Assembly (NCBI GenBank): GCA_003555385.1
Contig: PWHO01000096.1
Span: 1 to 12,863, forward strand
Direction of reading: 5' to 3'
DNA length: 12,863 nt
Source of the DNA: Bacteroidales bacterium
GTDB taxonomy: Bacteria > Bacteroidota > Bacteroidia > Bacteroidales > UBA7960
Shown: positions 1 to 6,836 of the stretch, piece after piece
Position numbering within the stretch: position 1 is the first letter of the stretch
How the letters are laid out: each line of letters begins with the position of its first letter
Notes under the pieces: generated by a model
Databases searched by the model: none
What the model was told of the DNA's origin: nothing
What the model saw: the letters and a program-made list of their open reading frames with translations, nothing else
Position numbers and translations under genes: made by a program

Positions 1-132
1 GGAGATCAGCGCTGCGAGGTGTCTGTCGTGTTCAAGGTGGCACTTAACCCTTTTATGAAGACTGTGGCTTCAGGACCCCTGCAGAAATTTGTGGACAAGC
101 TTGCCCGCAAACTCCAGGATCATTTTTTATAG
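1..132 (+). CDS. SRPBCC/START-like protein, C-terminal fragment
   Basis: Only the last 43 codons are in the window, open from base 1 to a TAG at 130-132. The visible tail has the pattern VSVVFKVALNPFMK, then a segment ending ...QKFVDKLARKLQDHF: a beta strand, a hydrophobic turn with NPF, and a closing amphipathic helix. This resembles the end of the small SRPBCC (polyketide cyclase/START-like) protein that often sits beside birA in Bacteroidota genomes. That assignment rests on the tail and the gene neighbourhood only; the ligand pocket and N-terminus are outside the window. The gene converges on birA with a 94-base gap. Function is unknown; proteins of this fold bind hydrophobic ligands. Confidence 0.55.
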   Translation, partial: GDQRCEVSVVFKVALNPFMKTVASGPLQKFVDKLARKLQDHFL

Positions 133-172
133 ATCAGCCCTGTTTTGAGAAGGAGGGTTTAATCCGCCGCTG

Positions 173-200
173 CTTCCGGGATCGCCGGAGCCGTTCTTTC
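173..200 (+). terminator. Possible terminator hairpin between convergent genes
   Basis: TTCCGG at 174-179 can pair with CCGGAG at 185-190 (one T-G wobble) around the loop GATCG, followed by a T-rich but interrupted tract to 200. It lies between two genes that end facing each other, where a terminator is expected. The stem is short and the T tract is poor, so this is a weak call. Confidence 0.3.
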
Positions 201-226
201 TCGGCCGGGGCAGCCCAGGTTCTGCA

Positions 227-973
227 TTAATCGAGTAGCATTTGTATTTCTTTCATCCCGAATGATTCCGTGTTTCCGTTCCCCCTTTCAAGGATCATTT
301 TTCCGTATTCATCCACACCGGTGATGAAGGCCTCGATGATATCTTCATCTGTTTTAAAACGCATGCGCTTTTTGTATCCCATCAAATGACGGATGTACTC
401 ATCGTCCAGTTCTGTATGATGACCTTTCGTCAATCGGTCATATTGCCTGCCGGTATGTTGCAGCAGCAGACCAAGGCATTCGCTGACCATGAATTTTTTA
501 CTGCACAATAAAGCAAGTGAGGATGGGTTTGGCAAGTCTGCGGGAAAATCAATCTGGTTGACATTGATGCCGATTCCCACGATGCTGAGTTCGTAAGTCT
601 GACCCATAATCCGGTTTTCGATCAGGGTGCCGGCGATTTTTTTGTTACCGGCATAAATGTCATTGGGCCATTTAATTTTAAACACTTTATCGGGGCACAA
701 TTCCGACAGGGCGTTGCGGATGCCGAGAGCCACGGATTTGTTAAGGAAAAATTGTCGGGCGGGTGGCAGAAATATGGGTTTCAACAAGATGGAGGCAGTA
801 AGATTCTGGTTTGGGTCACTGATCCATCGGTTATTGCCCAGCCCTCTGCCTGCGGTTTGATTTCCTGCCTGCAATACCCGGCCCTCTCCGGGGTCTGATC
901 CGGTATCAATCATTCTCCACAATGCGCGGTTTGTGGAGTCGGTTTTATCGATATAGTGAATGGAAAACCGCAT
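227..973 (-). CDS. birA: Biotin--[acetyl-CoA-carboxylase] ligase, monofunctional
   Basis: A 248-residue biotin protein ligase that activates biotin with ATP and transfers it to the lysine of biotin carboxyl carrier proteins in the cytoplasm. Visible motifs are the ATP/biotin loop GRGLGNNRW (residues 42-50, a variant of the GRGRxGRxW consensus), the catalytic KWPNDI (101-106, with the lysine that contacts biotin and ATP), KKIAGTLIE (111-119) and GIGINVN (133-139). The protein starts directly with the catalytic domain (IHYIDKTDSTN), so it lacks the N-terminal helix-turn-helix of E. coli BirA. It should therefore be an enzyme only and not a repressor. The ATG at 973 lies 16 bases after an exact TAnnTTTG box. 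It is transcribed divergently from rsfS and converges on the upstream gene fragment. Confidence 0.93.
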   Translation of the reverse strand: MRFSIHYIDKTDSTNRALWRMIDTGSDPGEGRVLQAGNQTAGRGLGNNRWISDPNQNLTASILLKPIFLPPARQFFLNKSVALGIRNALSELCPDKVFKIKWPNDIYAGNKKIAGTLIENRIMGQTYELSIVGIGINVNQIDFPADLPNPSSLALLCSKKFMVSECLGLLLQHTGRQYDRLTKGHHTELDDEYIRHLMGYKKRMRFKTDEDIIEAFITGVDEYGKMILERGNGNTESFGMKEIQMLLD

Positions 974-989
974 TCTGCTTGCTTTTTTA

Positions 990-997
990 CAAAGGTA
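990..997 (-). promoter_or_regulatory. birA promoter, -7 element
   Basis: On the minus strand this reads TACCTTTG, an exact match to the Bacteroidota sigma-ABfr -7 consensus TAnnTTTG, 16 bases upstream of the birA ATG. I see no convincing TTTG -33 element at the usual spacing, so the call rests on the -7 box and its position. Confidence 0.6.
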
Positions 998-1098
998 GCA
1001 TAATCAGAATGAATGGGCGTTACAATGGGCGTTGCCGGAAAAGATGTTGCTCATTACCGATAAAAGAAACCACGGAGCAATATGTGGGTAAAATTCGT

Positions 1099-1106
1099 TA
1101 ATTTTG
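1099..1106 (+). promoter_or_regulatory. rsfS operon promoter, -7 element
   Basis: TAATTTTG matches TAnnTTTG exactly and ends 24 bases before the rsfS ATG, giving a short leader. It probably drives the rsfS-ftsH-lutC-DUF2007-cdsA-psd unit, since no equally good box is seen before the downstream genes. The -33 element is not clear. Confidence 0.6.
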
Positions 1107-1130
1107 CACGAAAAGTATAATGTTTGGCGA

Positions 1131-1508
1131 ATGACAGGAAAAACTGAAAGAAAAGACATATCTGCAATACTCGTTGATGCAATTATAAAAGGAATACAAG
1201 AAAAAAAGGGAAAAGAGATCATTCAGCTTAATCTTGGGAAAATTCATTCCGCGGTTTGTGATTATTTTGTGATCTGTCATGGGAGCTCCGGTACTCATGC
1301 CGCTGCTATTGCTGAGTCCGTGGAAGAAGAAGTTAAAAAATCCACCGGTTTTAACCCTGCCCGCCGGGAAGGCTTTACCAACGGAGAGTGGATATTGCTT
1401 GATTATTTGGATGTGGTGGTTCACGTGTTCCAGGAACCTGTTCGCCGCTATTACCAGGTGGAAGAATTATGGGCAGATGCTCCGGCAAAAAAAATTGCAG
1501 AGGAATGA
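1131..1508 (+). CDS. rsfS: Ribosome silencing factor RsfS (DUF143 family)
   Basis: A 125-residue protein of the RsfS/Iojap family, which binds ribosomal protein uL14 on the free large subunit and blocks subunit joining when nutrients run low. Family features visible are DYFVICHGSSGTHAAAIAESV (the core beta strand and helix), the REGFTNGEWILLDYLDVVVHVF block and the closing RRYYQVEELW. Length is normal for the family. I chose ATG 1131 over the in-frame TTG at 1104, because the TTG overlaps the promoter box and would add nine residues outside the family. It is first in the putative operon; ftsH starts 41 bases after its stop. Confidence 0.93.
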   Translation: MTGKTERKDISAILVDAIIKGIQEKKGKEIIQLNLGKIHSAVCDYFVICHGSSGTHAAAIAESVEEEVKKSTGFNPARREGFTNGEWILLDYLDVVVHVFQEPVRRYYQVEELWADAPAKKIAEE

Positions 1509-1549
1509 TCTCCGCCCGGAACAGTATTGGTTTTTTGAAGTATAAAAAA

Positions 1550-3634
1550 ATGACTGAATCAAAAGGTAAACAAAATAATGCGGGTAAGCCGCAATCAGGT
1601 AATACCCGTGGGCAGCGCCCTTCCGGCAATGCTCAGGGCGGTAAAACGAGCGGAAAAACCGATGGTAAAAAACCGGGTTTTAACTTTTACTGGATTTATG
1701 CGATCCTGGCGGTTGTGTTCATTGGGTTACAGTTTTTTAACTGGGGGAGCACCGCGGAGGAAATATCGCAGATGCGTTTTGAAAATGAAATGCTTACCTG
1801 GAGCGAGGAGGATGGATCCGACATAGCTCAGCTGAAGATCATAAACAAAGAAGAAGTTGAGGTTTTTATCAAGGAAGACCGGCTGGATAAAAGTAAGTAT
1901 GAGGATGTTGAGCCCGGCCGGACGGTCGGGGAAACCTCGGGTCCTCATTATGTGTTCCGTATCGCTTCAGTGGAAAATTTTGAAACAATGATCCGGGAAA
2001 CCCAGCGCGAATGGCCGGTGGAAGACCGTTTTCCCGTGTATCCTGAAACCCGTAAAAGCTGGGGAACCGACATGCTCAGCTGGCTGTTACCCATTGGGTT
2101 GCTGATTGCATTCTGGATTTTTATTATCAGAAGGATGGCAGGCAGCGGAGGCCCCGGGGGGCAGATGTTTAACATCGGGAAATCAAAAGCCACCCTGTTT
2201 GATAAAGATACCCATGTGAACATTGACTTCAAGGATGTGGCCGGGCTGGATGAGGCCAAGGTGGAGCTGATGGAAATTGTTGATTTTTTAAAAAACCCCA
2301 AAAAATATACGGATCTGGGAGGTAAGATCCCCAAGGGTGCTTTGCTGGTCGGGCCTCCGGGCACAGGAAAAACCCTGCTGGCCAAAGCGGTTGCCGGTCA
2401 GGCCCAGGTGCCCTTCTTTTCACTGAGCGGATCTGATTTTGTTGAAATGTTTGTGGGGGTTGGAGCCTCCCGGGTCAGAGACCTGTTTAAGCAAGCAAAA
2501 GAAAAGGCTCCCTGTATTGTTTTTATTGACGAAATTGATGCCATTGGCCGTGCCCGGGGCAAGAATCCGGTAACAGGCTCCAATGATGAGCGGGAGAATA
2601 CCCTGAATCAGCTGCTGACTGAAATGGATGGTTTCGGGACCAATGTGGGCGTAATTATTCTTGCCGCCACCAACCGTGCCGACGTACTTGACAGGGCATT
2701 GCTGAGGGCCGGGCGTTTTGACCGGCAGATTCACGTGGAAATGCCTGATTTGACTGAGCGCAGGGCAATATTTAAAGTCCATATGAAACCACTCAGGCTG
2801 GAGGAGAATCTGGATGAGGAATTTCTGGCAAAACAAACACCTGGTTTTTCAGGGGCTGACATTGCCAATGTATGCAATGAGGCTGCATTGATCGCGGCCA
2901 GGCGAAACAAGAAAGTGGTAGACAAGCAGGACTTTATGGATGCCATTGACCGGATTATAGGCGGGCTGGAAAAGCGAAACAAAATCATTTCTCCCAGGGA
3001 AAAGAAAGTCATTGCCTACCATGAATCGGGTCATGCTGCCGTCAGCTGGCAGCTGGAACATGCCCATCCGCTGGTGAAGGTAACCATTGTGCCGAGGGGC
3101 AAAGCGCTTGGTGCGGCCTGGTATCTGCCGGAAGAAAGGCAGATAACTACTTTCGAGCAAATGTATGATGAGCTTACAAGCACCCTGGGTGGCAGGGCGG
3201 CTGAAGATATTATTTTTGGCCAGATATCAACCGGTGCGCTTAATGACCTGGAAAAGGTTACCAAACAGGCCTATGCCATGGTGGTTTATTTTGGTCTGAA
3301 TAAAAAGATCGGGAATGTGAGCTATTACGACTCCAGCGGACAGAATGAGTATAACTTCACGAAACCATACTCCGAGAAAACGGCACAGACCATTGACGAA
3401 GAGGTAAGCGCCCTGATAGAAAAGGCTTATTCCCGTGCCAAAGATATGCTGTTGACCGAGAAGGAGAAACTCATGCAGCTGGGTGATCTGTTGCTTGAAA
3501 AAGAAGTAATCTTCCGCGAAGATCTGGAAGGGATCTTTGGCAAAAGGCCATTTCCGGATTCTGAATATGCACGGGAACAGGAGTTCGGTGTAGGATCGTC
3601 CATGAGTAAAAAAGAGGACGGGAAAAAAACTTGA
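1550..3634 (+). CDS. ftsH: ATP-dependent zinc metalloprotease FtsH
   Basis: A 694-residue membrane-anchored AAA+ protease that extracts and degrades membrane and short-lived cytosolic proteins as a hexamer. In order: a hydrophilic N-tail rich in G, K, N, Q and S (1-42), TM1 (about 45-63), an extracytoplasmic domain, TM2 (about 176-195), Walker A GPPGTGKT (268-275), Walker B IVFIDE (323-328), the second region of homology with arginine fingers at R389 and R392, and the peptidase motif HESGH (491-495) with the third zinc ligand D566 in TGALNDLE. All catalytic residues are intact. ATG 1550 is preferred over more upstream in-frame starts, which would overlap the end of rsfS and add unrelated sequence. 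The lutC-like gene follows after 20 bases. Confidence 0.97.
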   Translation: MTESKGKQNNAGKPQSGNTRGQRPSGNAQGGKTSGKTDGKKPGFNFYWIYAILAVVFIGLQFFNWGSTAEEISQMRFENEMLTWSEEDGSDIAQLKIINKEEVEVFIKEDRLDKSKYEDVEPGRTVGETSGPHYVFRIASVENFETMIRETQREWPVEDRFPVYPETRKSWGTDMLSWLLPIGLLIAFWIFIIRRMAGSGGPGGQMFNIGKSKATLFDKDTHVNIDFKDVAGLDEAKVELMEIVDFLKNPKKYTDLGGKIPKGALLVGPPGTGKTLLAKAVAGQAQVPFFSLSGSDFVEMFVGVGASRVRDLFKQAKEKAPCIVFIDEIDAIGRARGKNPVTGSNDERENTLNQLLTEMDGFGTNVGVIILAATNRADVLDRALLRAGRFDRQIHVEMPDLTERRAIFKVHMKPLRLEENLDEEFLAKQTPGFSGADIANVCNEAALIAARRNKKVVDKQDFMDAIDRIIGGLEKRNKIISPREKKVIAYHESGHAAVSWQLEHAHPLVKVTIVPRGKALGAAWYLPEERQITTFEQMYDELTSTLGGRAAEDIIFGQISTGALNDLEKVTKQAYAMVVYFGLNKKIGNVSYYDSSGQNEYNFTKPYSEKTAQTIDEEVSALIEKAYSRAKDMLLTEKEKLMQLGDLLLEKEVIFREDLEGIFGKRPFPDSEYAREQEFGVGSSMSKKEDGKKT

Positions 3635-3635
3635 A

Positions 3636-3654
3636 TGAGTCATAATATTACTCA
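3636..3654. repeat. 19-base inverted repeat between ftsH and lutC-like gene
   Basis: TGAGTCATAATATTACTCA is a near-perfect palindrome centred on 3645, with TGAGT and ACTCA as outer arms and a single mismatched pair. It fills almost the whole gap between the ftsH stop and the next ATG at 3655. It could be a protein-binding site or a small RNA stem that separates the expression of the two genes; nothing in the sequence decides between them. Confidence 0.5.
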
Positions 3655-4311
3655 ATGAAGGAGAGTACTTCCAAGGAGAAAGTTCTGAAGAAGATCCGGG
3701 ATGCCCTGGTAAATGGCATGCCCGCTCCCTATGAAGGGGTTGACAGCGGGGTGGGTGTTTTCCATAAACCTGAAGCCGATTATCGGGAGGAGGCTTTTGC
3801 TGAGGCACTCATTCAGGCAAACGGGCGCTTTGTTTTTTGCAAAGATGTTGACGAACTGACCAGCGGATTACACACCCTGTTATCACAAAAAGGAATTCAG
3901 AAGGTTTTTTGCGGGGAAACTTTTCTTTTTGGTCTGTTGAAAGAGCTGAAACTTGAAATCGCCGGAGATACGGATGAGTTATCAGGATGCATGGCAGCTG
4001 TTACCGGTTGTGAGGCGCTTGTTGTGCGCCACGGATCCGTTGTCCTGAGCAGTCGCCAGACCATGAGCCGGAGGGGATTTATCACACCTTCTGTTCACAT
4101 TGTTGTTGCCACCAACAAACAATTTGTTGATGAGCCCAAAGATGCCTTTCGTTTTCTGCAAGCCAGGTATGGTAAAGAGATTCCGTCGCTGATCAGCTTT
4201 GTTACAGGGCCAAGCCGAACGGCTGATATTGAAAAAAATCTTGTTCTTGGTGCTCACGGTCCGAAAGAGTTGTATATTTTTATGCTTGATATTTCAGTGC
4301 CGGTTCATTAA
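3655..4311 (+). CDS. LUD-domain protein, LutC/YkgG family
   Basis: A 218-residue LUD-domain protein. The C-terminal half is diagnostic: ALVVRHGSVVLSS (121-133), VHIVVA (147-152), and the strongly conserved FVTGPSRTADIEKNLVLGAHGP (182-203) with the final hydrophobic strand. In many bacteria LutC acts with the iron-sulfur proteins LutA and LutB in L-lactate oxidation. Neither partner is here: the neighbours are ftsH and phospholipid genes, an arrangement I recognise from other Bacteroidota. The actual role is therefore uncertain, and I give no lut symbol. It is soluble, with no signal peptide or membrane segment seen. The start ATG lies directly after a 19-base palindrome. Confidence 0.85.
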   Translation: MKESTSKEKVLKKIRDALVNGMPAPYEGVDSGVGVFHKPEADYREEAFAEALIQANGRFVFCKDVDELTSGLHTLLSQKGIQKVFCGETFLFGLLKELKLEIAGDTDELSGCMAAVTGCEALVVRHGSVVLSSRQTMSRRGFITPSVHIVVATNKQFVDEPKDAFRFLQARYGKEIPSLISFVTGPSRTADIEKNLVLGAHGPKELYIFMLDISVPVH

Positions 4312-4363
4312 AAATATGGCAGGCTTTTGAAGAAAAACTGTTAACCCGGAAATTGTTGCGCAA

Positions 4364-4567
4364 ATGAAGGATAACTGGCAAAAAATTTATAGCAATACCC
4401 AGGAGCACAAGGTAGATATTGTGCAGGCCGTTTTGAAAGATTCCGGAATTAACAGTGTTATTATGAATAAAAAGGATTCTGCCTATCTTTTTGGAGAGCT
4501 GGAATTGTATGTGCAAGCGGATGATGTACTGAAAGCAAAGCAAATAATCAATAAAGAGTTGTTGTGA
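4364..4567 (+). CDS. DUF2007 family small protein
   Basis: A 67-residue soluble protein matching the DUF2007 (putative signal-transducing) pattern: an N-terminal strand (WQKIYSN), a helix (KVDIVQAVLKDSGI), a strand pair ending in LFGELELYVQ, and a last helix DDVLKAKQII. The fold resembles a small regulatory alpha/beta domain; no catalytic residues are evident and no experimentally established function is known to me. Its TGA overlaps the GTG start of cdsA (shared GTGA at 4564-4567), which strongly suggests translational coupling and co-regulation with CDP-diacylglycerol synthesis. It follows the LUD gene after 52 bases. Confidence 0.85.
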   Translation: MKDNWQKIYSNTQEHKVDIVQAVLKDSGINSVIMNKKDSAYLFGELELYVQADDVLKAKQIINKELL

Positions 4568-5382
4568 GTAATCTGGCCCGGAGAACTATTACAGGAATTG
4601 TATTGGTGTTATTGGTAATAGCATCTGTGATAACGCATCAGTATTTATTTTCATTACTTTTCCTGGTTTTTACCGGTGTAGGGTTATGGGAGTTTTATTC
4701 GTTGGTGGAACGGGCCGGGGTGTATCCCAATAAGGTAGCCGGAATACTTGCCGGAATGATACTTTTCGCCACCAATGCGCTCATCGCGACCGATATCCTG
4801 AACTTTTTGTGGCTTTTGCTGAATTTTGTATTTATTTTTCTGATCTTTCTGTTTGAATTATACCGGAATAATCCCAATCCGTTTACCAATATTGCATTCA
4901 CATTTTTCGGATTGCTTTATGTGGCAGTCCCTTTTTCCCTGTTGAATTATTTTCCCAATCCGGCATTTCTGCCGGGTGTGTATCACTCAAGCCTGCTGCT
5001 TGGTTTCTTTTTTCTTGTCTGGATTAACGAAACCGCAGCCTATGTGATCGGAACAGCCATTGGCCGTCACCGCCTGTTTGAGCGGATCTCTCCGAAGAAG
5101 ACCTGGGAGGGAGCCATCGGAGGCGGATTGCTCGCCGTCTTAAGTGCGGTATTGATTGCTTTCTATTATCAACAGGTTTCAATGATCGACTGGCTGGTGA
5201 TCTCCCTGATCGTGGTGGTTTTTGGTTCTTATGGTGATTTGTTTGAATCAATGTTTAAGCGCAGTATCAAGGCGAAAGACAGTGGCAGTATTTTGCCGGG
5301 GCACGGGGGCGTGCTGGATCGTTTTGACGGTGTATTTATGGCCGCTCCTTTCGTATTTGTGTATTTACTGATGACCTATTGA
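4564..5382 (+). CDS. cdsA: Phosphatidate cytidylyltransferase (CDP-diglyceride synthase)
   Basis: A 272-residue integral membrane enzyme that makes CDP-diacylglycerol from CTP and phosphatidic acid, the branch point for all phospholipids. About eight hydrophobic segments are visible. The family signature is complete at residues 229-255: S-x-F-K-R, then KDSGSILPGHGGVLDRFD, and the upstream ISPKKTWEG block (175-183) is present. The motif usually read as N-D-T/S near residue 155 is here NET (155-157). The start is GTG at 4564, overlapping the DUF2007 stop by four bases; the protein then begins with the usual ARRTITGIVLV. psd follows, so the two genes supply two steps of phosphatidylethanolamine synthesis; phosphatidylserine synthase is not in the window. 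Confidence 0.95.
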   Translation: MSNLARRTITGIVLVLLVIASVITHQYLFSLLFLVFTGVGLWEFYSLVERAGVYPNKVAGILAGMILFATNALIATDILNFLWLLLNFVFIFLIFLFELYRNNPNPFTNIAFTFFGLLYVAVPFSLLNYFPNPAFLPGVYHSSLLLGFFFLVWINETAAYVIGTAIGRHRLFERISPKKTWEGAIGGGLLAVLSAVLIAFYYQQVSMIDWLVISLIVVVFGSYGDLFESMFKRSIKAKDSGSILPGHGGVLDRFDGVFMAAPFVFVYLLMTY

Positions 5383-5464
5383 CCGTCGCATACAGGGAGT
5401 AGATGGGATAGTTTTTCAACCGTGAATGGCGGTTATTCAAAAATTTAACGAGGATACTCAACTG

Positions 5465-6136
5465 ATGAAAATTCACAAGGAAGGGCATAGAATCGTTTTT
5501 ATTACTGCCGTTATCTGCCTGCTGGCCGGGGTTGCGGCATATCTTTTCCTGCCTGTATCCGGCCGCTGGGCTTATTTGATTATTGCGCTTTTGCTTATCC
5601 TTTTTGGTGGGGTCGTATACTTTTTTCGCCACCCCAGGCGGCTGGCTCCGCATAACCCACGATTGTTTTTGAGCCCGGCTGACGGCACCGTGGTTGTGGT
5701 AGATAAAGCCCGGGAAGAGGAATTTTTTGACAAACCGATGCAGCAGATATCGGTGTTTATGTCCCCGCTGAATGTGCACCTGAATCGTTATCCCGTAGAT
5801 GCACGTGTGATTTATAAAGCCTATCATCCTGGTAGTTTTCTGGTTGCATGGCATCCCAAATCGAGCCTGCACAATGAGCGAATGACCATCGTATTTGAAA
5901 CCCGTTCCGGATTGCAGTTCATGGTCAGGCAGATTGCCGGAGTGGTGGCCCGCAGGATTGTCTGCTACAGCAAAGAAGGGGAGGAGGTAACCCAGGGCGG
6001 CGAGCTCGGGTTTATTAAGTTTGGCTCCCGGGTAGATGTGTTTCTCCCGGAAGATGCAGCCGTAAATGTGAAGCCTGGTGACAAGGTGAAAGGGGGGCTT
6101 TCTGCACTTGCTGAACTGGATACGTCAGAGGATTGA
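5465..6136 (+). CDS. psd: Phosphatidylserine decarboxylase, short (PSD-A) type
   Basis: A 223-residue pro-enzyme that self-cleaves to generate a pyruvoyl cofactor and decarboxylates phosphatidylserine to phosphatidylethanolamine at the inner membrane. Two hydrophobic segments (about 8-30 and 36-53) precede the catalytic domain. Visible residues are D73 in LSPADG, H105 in SPLNVHLNRYP, and the cleavage site FGS with Ser188, which would become the pyruvoyl group. Bacteroidota enzymes of this short class usually begin M(K)IHKEG, which supports ATG 5465; an in-frame ATG at 5426 would add 13 residues and cannot be excluded. The gene is last in the operon and its final 12 bases overlap the convergent HAD gene. 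Confidence 0.94.
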   Translation: MKIHKEGHRIVFITAVICLLAGVAAYLFLPVSGRWAYLIIALLLILFGGVVYFFRHPRRLAPHNPRLFLSPADGTVVVVDKAREEEFFDKPMQQISVFMSPLNVHLNRYPVDARVIYKAYHPGSFLVAWHPKSSLHNERMTIVFETRSGLQFMVRQIAGVVARRIVCYSKEGEEVTQGGELGFIKFGSRVDVFLPEDAAVNVKPGDKVKGGLSALAELDTSED

Positions 6137-6817
6137 CATAAGTTCTTTTAAGGCGGTAATCCGGTAGGTAGGAGTTACAGGACAACCTTCTTCATCTGCC
6201 GATAACCATACCTGGTCCATTCCCTGCCTGCAGGCGCCTTCAATATCCGCGACCGGATCGTCCCCGATCATCAGTGATTCTTCCGGTAAAGCCCCTGTGA
6301 GGTTCAGGGCATATTTAAAAATTTCCGGAGCGGGTTTCTGTACGCCAGCCTTTTCTGAGGTAATGATGTGTCTGAAGAACGGCATGAGCCCGCAGCGTTC
6401 CATTTTGGGGTATTGCACCTCTTCAAACCCGTTTGTTATGATATGAAGGGCATAGCTTTCTGACAGATATTTCAGGATATCGACCGCGCCGGGCAGCAGA
6501 CGTTTCTGCGAAGGACTGATTTCCAGGTAATCCCTGGCGAAATCTCCGGCAATTCCGTTGTCCAGGCCGCAGACCTTTAAAGTATGAGCAAACCTGCGAT
6601 GATTTAGTGTTTCCTTGCTGATTTCCTTGCGCTTATATTGCTCCCATAAAGCAAGATTAATGGGTCTGTAAACATCCAGGAATGAGTCAAAGCTGATTCT
6701 GCCTGTATCGCCAATATTGTATTTGCGAAAGAGCCTGCTGAGGGTGTCCCGGTTATTGGCATCGAAATCGTACAGGGTCCTGTCGAGGTCAAAAAAAAGA
6801 TGTTTGTATTGTTGCAT
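6125..6817 (-). CDS. YjjG-type HAD hydrolase (nucleotide 5'-phosphatase)
   Basis: A 230-residue haloacid dehalogenase phosphatase. Motif I is DLDRTLYDFDANN (D10 nucleophile, D12), motif II is T128 in HIITNGF, motif III is K161 in KPAPEIF, and motif IV is GDDPVADIEGA (D186, D187, D191). The helical cap sits between motifs I and II. The DFDANN and GFEEVQYPKM strings are typical of the YjjG group, whose E. coli member dephosphorylates nucleoside monophosphates, including non-canonical ones, so nucleotide house-cleaning is the likely role; substrate is inferred. It starts 19 bases after recQ on the same strand, so the two are probably co-transcribed, and its stop lies inside the end of psd. Confidence 0.88.
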   Translation of the reverse strand: MQQYKHLFFDLDRTLYDFDANNRDTLSRLFRKYNIGDTGRISFDSFLDVYRPINLALWEQYKRKEISKETLNHRRFAHTLKVCGLDNGIAGDFARDYLEISPSQKRLLPGAVDILKYLSESYALHIITNGFEEVQYPKMERCGLMPFFRHIITSEKAGVQKPAPEIFKYALNLTGALPEESLMIGDDPVADIEGACRQGMDQVWLSADEEGCPVTPTYRITALKELMSIL

Positions 6818-6836
6818 TCCGCGAATTTAGTGATAA

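Noticed and set aside
1104..1130. TTG start for rsfS giving nine more residues
   Set aside because: The TTG is part of the TAATTTTG promoter box, and the extra residues are outside the family.
1469..1549. Earlier start for ftsH overlapping rsfS
   Set aside because: The added 27 residues are the rsfS end read in another frame; ATG 1550 gives a normal FtsH.
5426..5464. Earlier ATG for psd
   Set aside because: The added residues (MAVIQKFNEDTQL) are not typical; the family usually starts at MKIHKEG. Not fully excluded.
6818..6836. TAAATTCG, a one-mismatch promoter box just before the HAD gene
   Set aside because: It ends five bases before the ATG, leaving almost no leader, and the 19-base gap from recQ fits co-transcription better.
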